From: Helicoverpa zea
Lineage: Eukaryota > Arthropoda > Insecta > Lepidoptera > Noctuidae
Direction of reading: 5' to 3'
Length of the DNA stretch: 64,000 bases
NCBI RefSeq assembly: GCF_022581195.2
Contig: NC_061462.1
Coordinates: 11,532,001-11,596,000 of the forward strand
Below the pieces are notes generated by a model, which was given only the letters and a program-made list of their open reading frames with translations, was not told the DNA's origin and searched no databases. A program made the position numbers and the translations under genes. How positions within the stretch are numbered: the stretch's first letter is position 1; every line of letters begins with the position of its first letter. This document shows positions 39,975-51,626 of the stretch, one piece after another.

Positions 39975-42895
39975 GTTAGCTGGTTGTGTCATCCCACTAT
40001 AAATAAAAATCTCACAGAATAGGTGTATAGTCTATTTTCGATTGCAGAGTGACGCATGGCCTGACGGATATAAATTAGCCCTTTGATTTGGCGTTATTTA
40101 TATTTATTGTTGTTGGCAACACAGGTGTATTTTAATTATTTATTTCAGTTCTTTGTAGAATCGTGGGCGAATGGGCTAATTCCTTATTTACTACATTCCT
40201 TAAGTAGTAACTTCATAACTTAGTGTTTGCAAAATGCACATTGACCTGCATGGCAAAATCTTTTAAAGAAATATGTAACGCAAGTGTAATTTGTAATTTA
40301 ATCAATAAACATAAATCAGTAGTGATTTTGTAAGATTGAGATAAGAACATTTATTTTTATACGCATAAATAACAATCATCATATGATTGTCACCAGAGAT
40401 AAGATTTGGCAGTCACCTATTTATTCAGAAAAGTGTTTCTTACATATACAAGTTTTTGCTATCAACACATTATAACAGAAATAAATTAGCTTCACACACA
40501 ATAACAATACTGGTACCCATAACACAAGTTAAATTCCAACATGGGTACCGTTCACGTAAACACTGTAATTAACTAAGCAACGAAACATGTTGAAAAAGTA
40601 TGTTACTAGTGTATGTCCAATTTTTGTGAAATAAACAAATTTATTTATTTAATACAAAGTACAATTTTATATTACCAGCTGAATCAGTTTGTACAAAATC
40701 TAATAGGAAATATCATACCCAAGATAAACATGCACTAAGAAAACGCCATAGTTTTGAAAATGGTTCCTCACTCTCCTGTCCCAACCAGTTTGGGTATAAA
40801 GAAATGAGTATATTAAAAATAATCTTAAGCTTATTTTGACACACAAATGAAGGCTTATTTAATAAAGCTACATATTCTACAAAATACTGGATATGACCAG
40901 TTATTGAATGCTAAGTGATTAACCTGATTAGATAGAATTGTTTTCACATGTGCGTGTAAGTCATTATTTTCGGCAGTGAGAAATTAGCTCTTAGCGCAAT
41001 CTATGTTCATGCATAACTCCTGTTTTATTGAGTCACTCAAAATATGAATATAAAAGCTTTGTATGTTTGTTATATTTACTAACATAGGACCAGTATTATT
41101 GTTATAGTAGGTAGTGAAAGCATAACCATTGGTTGAGGATTTTCTCATTTTTACTACAAAAAATTTGCAATACTATACATACAATATACTTATTACTAGG
41201 AAGGACACAAGTAACATATAAAGAAAAATGGTATTTCAGTTAATTTGAGAACCTAATTTCAGTAAAACGTAATTACCGTCAAGGTAGCCTCTGTCTAAAT
41301 TTGTAAGTTATACCCACAATAAGAGATTATAAGTCAATATCCTTTCACATTAGAATAAAAACACAGATCAGTAGTACGATGTGGTGCTATGCTATGGAAA
41401 AAGTTACTTTGAAATGCTTGAGAATGGCTACTGTTGTCGCACATTCAAGAAAATCTAAACGTGGAAAGTATTCGCAAATTCTTGGGCTGCTAGCAAATCA
41501 TTTTACTAAAAAATGTTCTTGTAAGCAAACATTTAGAATTGCCAAAGGCTTTCACAGATATATTAGGCTATAAATTCAATTTGTTTTGAAACAAAGGGAG
41601 GTAAGCTTCTGCTAATAACGGGGTAGGAGGAAAGGGTATAATATTGATTGTTACTAAAATTGATTTCAAGTTCATGTCAATCTATAATTATATCATCCTT
41701 TGTCAACATGAAGTATTTTTTATGCTTTGTTATTATAAAAACTTATGCCATCACTGAGATATAGGACATTGAAAGAAGCAAAAGGGCAAACGCGATAAGA
41801 TCTTCGTCGAAACGCCGGTAGTAATTAATTTATCAATAAACTGAAGGTAGGAGATATATGACCGTTTTGTAAAACACATTATAACCATGCTTTCTGTTAT
41901 TTTTACTTTGATCATGCCTGTCTTGACGTAAGAATTTAACTGTTCATGCAAATAAGACATCATTCATAGCATTCTAATTAAAAATAAGACAGAATTTCAT
42001 AGGAAACCAATTCAAATTCGTACAGACTCATAGGTCTAAAACGGTAACTATTTTAATCCTAATCTGTTGATTACACTAAATAATGCTGATACTATGGGCG
42101 TTTACGTGAATTTACTTACCATATTCATGATTTTCAATGCCGGTTTCACTGTTTTTGGTAAAAATAACAACAAAATATCACAACAAAACTTCCTCCCACG
42201 ACCGCCGTTTGCAATTTTCTGGACTAGTGATGAGACACATTTCAATTCAAATTCAGTGAGATCAAAATTGATAACGAATTTTATTTATAATAACATAATT
42301 TATGACCATGCTTTCCAAAGAAAATTGAAAAGAAACAAAGAATAAACAAAAAAATAATTGATTTTTAAGTCTGATCAAATTAATTGAACTTTTAAACAAA
42401 TAAGAAATAAGCAACTTGAAAACATAGTCGTTTTTCAATTGTAGGTGAACATCACTAGTGTTACAGATAACATTAAGAAAACGTTTCGGAACTGCTACAA
42501 ATATTGTGGTCACATGTCAAACGCGTTTATTTTACGTTTAGTTAACAATGTTTGACGATCGCAGTTGTAATATATTATAGCAACATTGCAATTCCATTGT
42601 CAAAAAGATAAATAATTTTGCTTTTTGTAAATGCTGTAAAAACTGCAATTTTCCTTTTCAGGTCGTTTTCGTAATATTCAAAGGTACTTTAATAGCTCAT
42701 ATTTTCTTACATCTTTTGTAAAACAGCAAAAATATAGTATTGATTATCATAGCTTGAAGTCGTGATGTAAGAAGTCGATTTTTACGTATTTTTAACACAA
42801 ATATTAGATTTTAACGCATAAATAACTGCATTAGATGGTTCGCTGGAGTTCATTGTGTGAAGAAGTGTATAAAAATAATCCTCTTTCGGTCACAG
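39975..42895. other. 5' flank of the FASTKD4-like gene; AT-rich
   Basis: No second gene is firmly supported. A plus-strand frame from ATG 42094 to TAA 42345 (84 codons) begins with a hydrophobic, signal-like stretch (MGVYVNLLTIFMIFNAGFTV) but shows no known domain and lies 550 bp upstream of the FASTKD4-like start. It could be chance. A frame at 41379-41573 looks random. Confidence 0.35.
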
Positions 42896-45800
42896 ATGTT
42901 GAAATTAAGCGGGGCACTGATTTGGAGGTTAGGTTCAAGGGCAGTTGTGAGGAAATACTCTGGCCCCAGCGCTACAGTGTTCAAAACTGAGAAGCTGGAC
43001 CTATCCACAAACATAGCTGATAAAAAGGTTGAAGGTCTAACTGGCGATGACAAGGATAATTCAGGTAAATCTTTAGTTATTTTCCTCTCCGTTCTCACTA
43101 AGTTCCTATTCGATTTTTGCTTCTGCATTAATAGGTTTTAAACAGAACAGTATGGTTAGTTCTAACTCCGCCCCCAAGACGACCCACTGACCCTCAGATC
43201 TGTTCTTAATTCATCACAATTAATCGTAACTATAGAAATAAGCAGGTTTTCGGCGCAGATAGTCATGATGTTTCATACAAATCAATGTAATAAAACACCC
43301 AGCCACATTACCTAAACAAAATTCTGTACAATTACAGGTTTAGTAGCAGCAGCATTTGCCTCCCTACACAATATAGACCCAGTCGAGAAAAGCAAACCGA
43401 GTCCAAAATCCGTGAAGTACAATCGGTTAGCGCAGATTGAGAAGCAGATAACCAATGCATCAGATTTGAATACTCTGCTAGTGGTCGCTGAAAACCCTGT
43501 TGTGTCACGGAGACATGCTCTGAAGGTCAGTTCTGGCATAAGCCTAGTTTAATGTAGTAGTTGCATGCAAAAGTTTTTTTGATGTCCTCCTAGCCTATTA
43601 TCGGCTACGGTGGCTGTTCTCATGTAAGGAAATGAGCCAACTGCGCAGGACATATTATAGTGCACAAGCATTTGTGCAGACACAGTTGCATTCACTATTC
43701 CTTCACTCTCATATCCCGATGGGACAGCAATCCAACAGGACCGGAGAGAGATCAAAGTAAATAACATCCAAACATCAATCTTAATTATATTTTTTTATTA
43801 TTAACATCCAAAAACTTAATGCAAATTTCCTTTTCAGATGGTATCAATATTATCAGAATGGACAACCAGCAGCAAAGTCAAGCTAGCGGACTTTGAAAAG
43901 GATGCCCGGTTCCTCAAGCTGTGCCGTATATTGGCCAGATCTTCCTCCACCCATGCAATAGGTTCCCTGACGATGGCTGAGGATCTGAGCACAGTTTTGG
44001 GCATCACTGGTGATGATGAGGCTGCCAGATTGATTACAAACTTGACTTTGCCACAGATGATCAAAGTAAGCTTCCTGAGTTCTATATTTGTAATTCATTT
44101 TAAGAATGTTCGAAGACTAATCAACTTACTTAGTGTTATGTAGTATTTAATTTTATGTCCCAGACATTTTTCATTTACAAAAGGCAATCAGTTTTCATGG
44201 AACAAAAAGCTTGAGATTTTTTTTGTATATCCTTGATGATATTCTTTTCTAAATACACTTCCGGACACATCTATTGGCCCACCTTGTATTTTGGTCCTAG
44301 CTAAAATTTTATATTAGGTCGAGCAAAAAGTTTTTATGCAGTTTTGAACCTAGCACATTCACAATTTCATTCAATAGTCTTTTTTTTAATTTCGAACACA
44401 GAATTTAAAGAAACAAAAGACAATTTGGAGCCTGTTTGTTGATATCAAACAATCGAATACTAAGAAAACTTGGTTTTATTGGTTTAGTTGGATTTAATTC
44501 TTGAAAAAGTGATTGATATCTTTGGTTTTGCAACAAACATTACTTATTCTTAACGTTAAGGTGAGGTTCTATCAATAATCTATGGATACTTCACCTGAAG
44601 TCGCCGCCCAAGCTGTGGCACTTATTCAGGCCGAACACAGCCAAAGAAACGTGAGTGCTCAACTTAATTTAAGTCGATCTGCGTTCCAAAATGGTTATCG
44701 GAGGTACCTAGAGACTGGCGGCTTTGTTCGTCGCCAAGGAAGGCCACGATCTCGGGTCATAACTGAAAGGCAGGATCGATTCATAGTGACGAACAGCTTG
44801 AGAAATCGTCACCTTACCTCCATTGAGATACAAAACCAACTTCGCGACTTTCACGGAGTATCTGTGAGCGCTCGAACTGTCCGGAGAAAGTTAAAAGAAC
44901 GCGATATGGGACCACACAAGCCAGCTAATGGCCCAAACTAACGCGAGCCCACCGAACAGCGCGCCTTCATTTCGCACGCAGTCATTTAAATTGGACACAA
45001 CAAGATTGGAGCCGTGTACTATTCTCTGATGAGTCTAAAATTGTGTTACATGGCAATGATGGAAAGAAGAAGGTCTACCGACGTAAGGGAGAGCGTTTCG
45101 CACAATGCTGCTTTGAAGAGAGGGTTGCTTATGGCGGTGGCTCATGGACTGTCTGGGGCGGTATATCCGCGAGCGGCAAAACTCAACTTGAGGTTGTTAC
45201 AGGACCACGGCTGCCAACATTAAATGCTGAAAGGTACATTCGTGAGTGCTTAGGATCTCACGTGATACCATACGCGGACTATGTGGGCCCAAATTTCCTT
45301 TTTATGCATGATAGTGCATAAGCCCATGCAGCCGGCAACGTCAGGGAATATCTTCGGGATGTGAACATCACAGTTATGGACTGGCCAGCCAGAAGCCCAG
45401 ACATGAACCCCATTGAGCACATGTGGGACGAGCTAAAAAGACGTGTTAGGGTTCGTCAGCCAGTTGCCCAGACGATGCAGGACTTGAAAACTGCCATAGA
45501 AGAGGAATGGGAGATGATCCCTCAAAATTTCATAGAGCGGTTGATAAACTCTATGCCTAATCGTATGAGAGCTGTGGTAGATGCCCATGGAGGCAACACG
45601 CGTTATTAAATTAAACCTTTATTTGATAAAACATGTTTTTTATTCAAAAATCAATTGCCTTTAACAAGGCGCATATCCGACTCGTTAGGCGTAGCTCCAT
45701 GTCTTGTGGTATTCTGAATTCAAATTTAAAACAATACGATCGAAAAAGAAGGTAAAATGTATCAGGTTTAAAACTGCATCAACAGTTTTTGTTCAATCTT

Positions 45801-48800
45801 GCAATCATATTTCAGTAGGGGCCATCGAAACCTAAACTCTAAGGTGGGCCAATAGTTGTGTCCAGAAGTGTATTATAGTTTTGGCAGTCTTTACCCATGT
45901 CCAGGACATTGTGTTGAAAAGAGTCCTGCACCTGATTTCCAATGGATTATTTCACACTTTTTGCGTAGTGATAATCGAAGACAAATCATTTATTCCATTT
46001 AGGCCTTTACAAGCACTTGCGTTTATTTATAAGTTTAATTCAAGTTGTAAAAAAAACTATCTTTAAATTCTTCTAGGTAATGAAAGCTCTTCAGCAAAAA
46101 GGCCGGCGCAGCACGCCGCTCCTCCGCGCTCTCTCACACAACATTACCAACCAGACTGAGGTCATTGACCTGAAGAAATCAGCTGATCTCCTGTACGCTA
46201 TGGCATCGCTTAACTTCCCCGATCCTGTGTTACTTGATAGGATATGCGAGTAAGTGCAATAAAATGATAGTTTTGAATTTAAAGCATCAATAGGAAAAGG
46301 AAATAAAATGCACGTCCTGTGTACAAATTAAAAAAATAGCTATAGTTCGGCCATTCAGAGAATGCGTTCCTGACACGTCGCGATTGAACTGACGACGTAA
46401 CTTTGCAATGGCGTTGCAGTTACGATAAAAATATTTTTGCTGGTTGTTTACCGTTTTAACAATTGAGGAGCATTAAAACAACATTATTATATCAATAATC
46501 AATGAATGTAGTTACGTCGTCAGTTCAATCGCGACGTGTCAGGAACGCATTCTCTGAATGGCCGAACTATAGGCACATTCATTGATGTGATAAATCACAG
46601 TTGAAGTTGTAAGTGTTTCAGAACAATGAAAGTTTCAAAATGAAATGGAAAATTGGCGGATTTTGTTAACTATACCATCATTTGCCTTATATATAAACAT
46701 GAAATAAGGGTTTAATCTGAAAATAGTAAGGGCACTTTCAGACGTCAGCGTCGTGAGGTGCCCACTTTCATCTGTAAATCTACCTAACTTTGATTTTTTC
46801 CTTTTCAGTGACGTAATAACCTGCCTACCCTCAAACGAAGAGAAGTCAGCAGTCGTGAACTCCATCACTGTATCCCTAGGACTTCTGAAATACCGACACG
46901 AACCAGTCCTCTCAGCGATTGCCGATTGGCTACAAAACCACATACAGCTCTGTAGGGCGACTGATATCGCGTCCGCTGTGGTTACCATGGCAACTGTTGA
47001 TTATTTACCGCCTACCCAGTCTACTTCGGCGTTGCTTGAAGTGAGTGATTTCACATAGATGTTACGTTAAACGAACTGAGTGCTGATTCCGAGTTTTTTG
47101 AGCGTTCGCAACTCGATCCGTAATTATAACTCTATTGAAATAAAGAGTCGTATGCTGCGTCACATGACTTAGGTATAACATCTTCACTCATTTTGCCGGT
47201 TAATAATGTTTACACTCGCAAAAGTGAGCGCGACTGTAATACGACCAAGTACCGATGACAGTCTTTATTAAATAAACAATTCAAAGATAAGTGCTACGTA
47301 ATTCAATGGTGTAATAATCTTCGCATCGAAAAATTTAACTTGCAAAACTCGCACTAGGCACTCTGTTTCAGCTGTCAAATCGCCGATTTGACCAATGTGC
47401 GGTATGCAAATGGCTTGTTGTAGCTAAATAGTACATTCACCACAAGTGTTTCCTTATGAAATAGTAAAACTCACGACTGAAGTTTTGTCTGCAAGTTTGG
47501 CTGTTTTTTTTATAGTTTTGGCACTGTTTACTTATTATGTTTTGATTCAAAATGCACAATCATAAACCCAATTTATTGAAACTCTGTGGGTTGCCTGAAA
47601 TTCGAATTTATATTTTTGGCAACCCTCAAAAACAAATCATACCTACAACTATGTGGGTACCGTGGGCTTAACAAGGCTAATTCTGAAGATGTTCACACAA
47701 ACATAGCCTTGGTCTTGGTGCCTCTAACTCCGAAGATTGCTACAAACAATAATTAAATTAATAACAAAATATCTTCACAGACAGCTCTATCACTGAAAGA
47801 AGAAGAGATGTCGAAGTCTTCATCATGGCTAGACCTAGTATTCTCACTGCTGACGCTGAACAAAGCTCAGAAACATCACCTGGAGTCCACGCTGAAGCCT
47901 GAGTTCATTGACAAGTTGCTGTCTGCTGGTGGTAAGCAATTTATGAATATTTTTTAAATATAAATATTTCTATTGATTTACATAGTTATTGTTTATTCCT
48001 TCAAAAGATAGTTATGGCACTGTCACCCGCGAGTTTTGAATTCACTATGACAAAGATTCATGGGGTATTCACAATTTTATTGGATATTTTATATGATGAT
48101 GTTTTATTTCACGAAAGCGGGTGAGTCATACACAAGGCTATGGCCCTATACATAGTATAAACAGTATGCAGACCAGAAGCCAGCACATAAAGTTACTACA
48201 TCAGTCAAACTTATATATTTTGATCTTTATCTCTAAAGTATAAGGTTCAATGTTGATTGGTAAAATTTGAAAAAGAAACCTTGATTTTGTGGTGCGTCGG
48301 TACATTTACAAGTATAGCTCACCAGCTTTTGTGAGATAAAACATCTGTATCCGTAACCACTTAATCTTTCTGTAAACTGAGTAAAATAAAGACACTTCAA
48401 CAAAATACTCAAATCTATATTTTCTACCATTTCAGAAATACCAATCCCCGCCCGTCGCAAGCTGATGATGATAGACTCGTACCTATCACTCGCCCATCCC
48501 GGTTCCCCTCGCCTGGCCGACCACATCTCCGTCGGGGTGCCGGTACTACACACCAAGGACAAGTCCTTGTATGTACAGAGCATTATGGACACCTTCAAGA
48601 GTTTTGTGTCTGCGGAGACGTTTTTGAAAAGAGAGTGCAATTCCGGTATGGGGTTCTTGTATGGTAAGAAATTTGGTTATTTATTTTTGTGTCATTTTTA
48701 CTGATATTGTTAAGTTTAAGAGTTTTTTTTGTTTGAACGTACTAATCTCAGGAAGTACAGACCTTATTTTGAAAAAATATTTCAGGGTTAAATAGCCCAT

Positions 48801-49840
48801 TTACTGAAGGCTGTCCCTGGCTGATATACGAAGGCTATATTTTATTAGGTTACGGGAAGTAGTTTATAGAGGACGCGAGTAAAACAGCTCGAAGTCAATA
48901 AATACATTACAAGTTTTTGTCCACAGATGCAGAATTTGCCGTGGATTCCAAATGTCATCCTGTTCCTTTAGAGAAAGCTAAAAATAACAAAAGGTAAGAG
49001 ATCTATTATGTACTAGTTTCTAACTGTGTAACTAACAGGACATTCTTTCATATGAAGAAGATTTAATTTATACCTATTTTTTTCACTTATATTTATTAAA
49101 ATTTGCAATATTTCCAGCGTATTCCGGATAGCGGTGCTAGGCTTGGACTACCACGACATGACGCGCAAGACCACGGCACCGCTTGGCGTCAACCAGCTGT
49201 ATACTAGGCTACTCGAACTTAAGGTATGGTACTCCCTGGAAAATCTTACTATGTGAATAATATTATGAGTTCAAAGCATGCCAAAAATGTTAGAAGCACG
49301 AAATGGTATGTGTCTTGCTAGATATTGAGTTACTGAATCTACAAAAAATCTGCGAAAAGTTGCCATGTTTAAATCGGCAATTCCGATACTATTTACTTTG
49401 CCAATCCATTCGATATAAAAAAACAATTGAGGTTACATCACTGAAGCCATAACGCGAAAGCAGTACAAACAAAGAATACTTAGTTTTGTCAATATCATGG
49501 ATGTAAAAATCTGACCTTCTATTCAAACGATCTTCATCAAGACTCAATACCTCAAGAAGTTCAATACCTGAGCTTACCCTTTTGATACTAGATCCCAGCT
49601 GGCTGCTCGATTACTATGAAATACAATACTTAAAACTACAACTCAATGTGCAATGCAATTAAGACCTTACGTCGTTAACTTAAGGTTGATATAAATTTAA
49701 AACTCCCTTTTACCTTTCAGGGCTACAAAGTACTCCAGATTCCATACACAGAATTCAACCCAAAAGACAAGCTGGTGAGCAGAGTACAATATATAGAGTC
49801 AAAGTTAAAGCTAATTGTTAGTAATCACGGCCAATCGTAG
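42896..49840 (+). CDS. FASTKD4: FAST kinase domain-containing protein 4-like (TBRG4-like) mitochondrial RNA-binding protein, 10 exons
   Basis: Coding exons are 42896-43064, 43338-43525, 43838-44065, 46077-46249, 46809-47040, 47781-47931, 48436-48663, 48927-48993, 49118-49223 and 49721-49840. All have GT-AG junctions, phases agree, and the total is 1662 nt (553 residues). The N-terminus (MLKLSGALIWRLGSRAVVRK) is Arg-rich and amphipathic, a mitochondrial targeting signal. Residues of about 253-330 and 335-430 form helical segments placed like FAST_1 and FAST_2. Exons 8-10 end in a RAP domain (about 485-548), with LLELKGYKVLQIPYTEFNPK followed by a Lys-rich helix. The known family role is stability and processing of mitochondrial mRNAs. 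The ATG follows a CAG, so an upstream non-coding exon is possible. Which FASTKD paralogue it is, is my inference from length and RAP sequence. No promoter motif was identified. Confidence 0.85.
43581..43752 (-). repeat. SINE fragment in intron 2 of the FASTKD4-like gene
   Basis: This is the reverse complement of the 3' half of the SINE at 53461-53820, sharing GAGCCAACTGCGCAGGACAT, ATATTATAGTGCACAAGCAT and GATGTCCTCCTAGCC. The tRNA-like head is missing. It takes up more than half of the 312-bp intron between 43525 and 43838 without touching the splice sites. Confidence 0.75.
44256..45870 (+). mobile_element. Tc1-type transposon, 1615 bp, defective, in intron 3 of the FASTKD4-like gene
   Basis: TA dinucleotides at 44254-44255 and 45871-45872 flank inverted ends of roughly 100 bp. 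The left end starts CACTTCCGGACACATCTATT, and the reverse complement of the right end starts CACTTCTGGACACAACTATT. A second conserved block (ATGCAGTTTTGAACCT) lies at the inner edge of each repeat. Inside is a damaged transposase (44582-45609). It occupies most of the 2011-bp intron and has the same orientation as the host gene. The two ends differ at several positions, and the transposase is broken, so this copy is dead but not ancient. Confidence 0.9.
44582..45609 (+). pseudogene. Tc1-type (DD34E) transposase, inactivated by one frameshift and one nonsense codon
   Basis: From ATG 44582 the first 119 codons encode an N-terminal helix-turn-helix DNA-binding region (VSAQLNLSRSAFQNGYRRYL; later SARTVRRKLKERDMG). 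The frame is lost near 44935. In the shifted frame (about 44939 on) come the first catalytic Asp (LFSDESKIVLHGND) and the second (FLFMHDSA), then a TAA at 45319-45321. Downstream, the frame resumes with DWPARSPDMNPIEHMWDELK, giving the third acidic residue, a Glu. Thirty-four codons separate the second Asp and this Glu, the DD34E pattern of Tc1 elements. The end is TAA at about 45607. All three catalytic positions survive as codons, but no intact protein can be made. Confidence 0.88.
46343..46569. mobile_element. 227-bp MITE, copy 3, in intron 4 of the FASTKD4-like gene
   Basis: Same family as 4273-4499 and 26235-26461, and the same length, but inserted in reverse orientation (the core is the reverse complement). 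TA flanks are at 46341-46342 and 46570-46571. Relative to copy 1 it differs at two adjacent bases just inside one terminal repeat. The change makes that arm match the other one, so its inverted repeats are 60 bp rather than 58. It lies in intron 46250-46808, away from the splice sites. Confidence 0.9.
48718..48896 (+). repeat. Degenerate Helitron fragment in intron 7 of the FASTKD4-like gene
   Basis: GTTTGAACGTACTAATCTCA, AAATAGCCCATTTA and TTACGGGAAGTAGTTTATAG correspond in order to blocks of the complete Helitron at 31486-31680. Neither terminal motif is preserved, so it is an old copy. It ends about 30 bp upstream of the acceptor of exon 8. Confidence 0.65.
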
Positions 49841-51285
49841 GCCTTTGTAGATATATTGTTTGTACTATATATTGTTTAATACATGTATGTCTAATGGTAA
49901 CTGCGTGGAACGGAACGTGTGTAGCTACTTTCACCGGTGGAAGGTATGGTCAGCAGAAAAATTTAATAATAAAAATCTTGGTTGATGAAATTAGGATGCT
50001 TCCCTTCCCTCTTGCTTAAGAAGAGACTTGTAAAGTAATACATTCTGAATGAGGGTTCATAGAAAACACTGAACAGTTTTCTTTTCTGAAAATGATAAAA
50101 CAAAGTCATCAATATATAAGCTTTGTCTGCTGACCGTGCTTATTTTACTGATGCCAATGCCCACGAAACTTAGGCAATGGACACTTGCCGAAGCTACAAC
50201 TGTGCCTAAAAAACGCATTTTTAAACGAGATTTAATATTCCGGACTTACGAAAACATTATGAAAACCGCATTCAAAGAAGTACGCTAAAATTACCTTTAT
50301 TACAATCAGAAATATAACAGCTCTCGTCAATTAATATTGCCGGTCTGAAGTTGGCAAAAAGTGGGCTATTAGTGATCAACAGTTACTTACAAAAGATTCC
50401 AACGAATTGAGAACCTCAAGGCATGAAATAACTTCAGAGCGGCAAATCTATTAGACTTGGAAAAAAACTGGTAATAACTTGAAATATTCTTTGTTACTAT
50501 TGTATAATATGTATTTTTTGTTTATTTTCTAACGTTATGTGTTGTTAAAATATATTGTAAGTAACTATTATAATAGCTTTTGTTATGAAAAATCTTACAT
50601 TACACAACTCGACGAACGTTGAACTTATGTTTTGTCTCTTTCGTTTCCTTTGTAGCAAAACGAGATAGCAGTATCCATAGAGTTATGTTGATATAGACAG
50701 ATACATAATTTTATAAATACTTTAAATCGATGCTTTTATATGATCGAATGTTTTGAATACGTATTTCACACATTTTAGTTAAAACTGCGGTTACCATACA
50801 TTTTTAGTTCGAAACAAAATCGTATTAATATTAATTTATTAGTTTAATTTTTATGCTTGGGTTTACAATGGGATCTTATGTCCCACGTTGGGTGCCAATA
50901 TCAAATGTTTGTGACTACCCTCGTACTTATGTCTAAAAATATGGGTTGGTCGTAATGTTGGTATTGTTAGCCAATGTTTGGATGTAAATTATGAATTTTG
51001 TCTACAAATATTGTTTGATAGAAATATGTTGTTCTTAAAAAATCTTCATGAAATTAGTATAAATATCTAGGAGTATAATATAATGTCAGAAATTATGTAA
51101 CTAACTCCTCAAATTAATTTGCCTAATTTTTGAAGACGCTTTAAGGGAACGTATTTATTTCTCAAAGTGATATTTGTGTACAAAACTCGATTTAGACAAA
51201 AACTGTTGACAAATGTATGAATGTGTGCGTGAGACTGTAGATACGGCTGTTAATATTATTTAAATAAAACAGATTTAACAATAAT
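49841..51285 (+). other. Probable long 3' UTR of the FASTKD4-like gene
   Basis: The first AATAAA that I consider a credible poly(A) signal after the stop codon is at 51263-51268, followed by T- and A-rich DNA. This gives a 3' UTR of about 1.4 kb with no further open frame or recognisable repeat. An earlier, non-canonical signal could shorten it. Confidence 0.35.
51263..51268 (+). terminator. Candidate poly(A) signal AATAAA, plus strand
   Basis: AATAAA in TTTAAATAAAACAG lies 1.4 kb past the stop of the FASTKD4-like gene and just before the opposing signal at 51296-51301. A motif alone is weak evidence in AT-rich DNA, but its position between two convergent genes fits. Confidence 0.4.
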
Positions 51286-51295
51286 AGCTTATTTT

Positions 51296-51301
51296 TATTT
51301 T
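51296..51301 (-). terminator. Candidate poly(A) signal AATAAA, minus strand
   Basis: TTTATT on the plus strand reads AATAAA on the minus strand. It lies about 1 kb beyond the carbonic anhydrase stop codon and 28 bp from the opposing plus-strand signal, so the two transcripts would meet or overlap by a few bases. Confidence 0.4.
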
Positions 51302-51626
51302 ATAATAATTCCTATACCTACTCTAAAGTTAACAACATATGAACATAACGAATACTTTTAACAACGTAACAAATACGATTTTTTCTTCATTGGTATCGTT
51401 TTGCATACCCTTAAAAATATACTCCTTACTTAATAAGGTACCTTTAAGAGACCCGAATGACAGGTCTAAACAAACATCTAGACGAAAGTTGACTGTTCAA
51501 GCCTAGCATTAAGGCTGGTACTTTTTTAAATGTCCGCAAACATATGCTAGCAGTGGACTAATACACAGTTTTTGTTCATGAACATAAATGCGCGAACAAT
51601 TTTAGTGGAATCTCGCCGATAAGGGA

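Noticed and set aside
42094..42345. 84-codon plus frame with a signal-like N-terminus
   Set aside because: A hydrophobic start can arise by chance in AT-rich DNA. No domain, no convincing donor or acceptor, and no clear Kozak context. Mentioned in the flank entry but not called as a gene.
42850..43128. Antisense open frame opposite exon 1 of the FASTKD4-like gene
   Set aside because: It is a shadow of a well-supported spliced gene on the plus strand. The same holds for the antisense frames at 43312-43539, 43834-44064 and 46635-46988.
48233..48640. 135-codon minus-strand frame
   Set aside because: Antisense to exon 7 of the FASTKD4-like gene, which has correct splice sites and phase on the plus strand.
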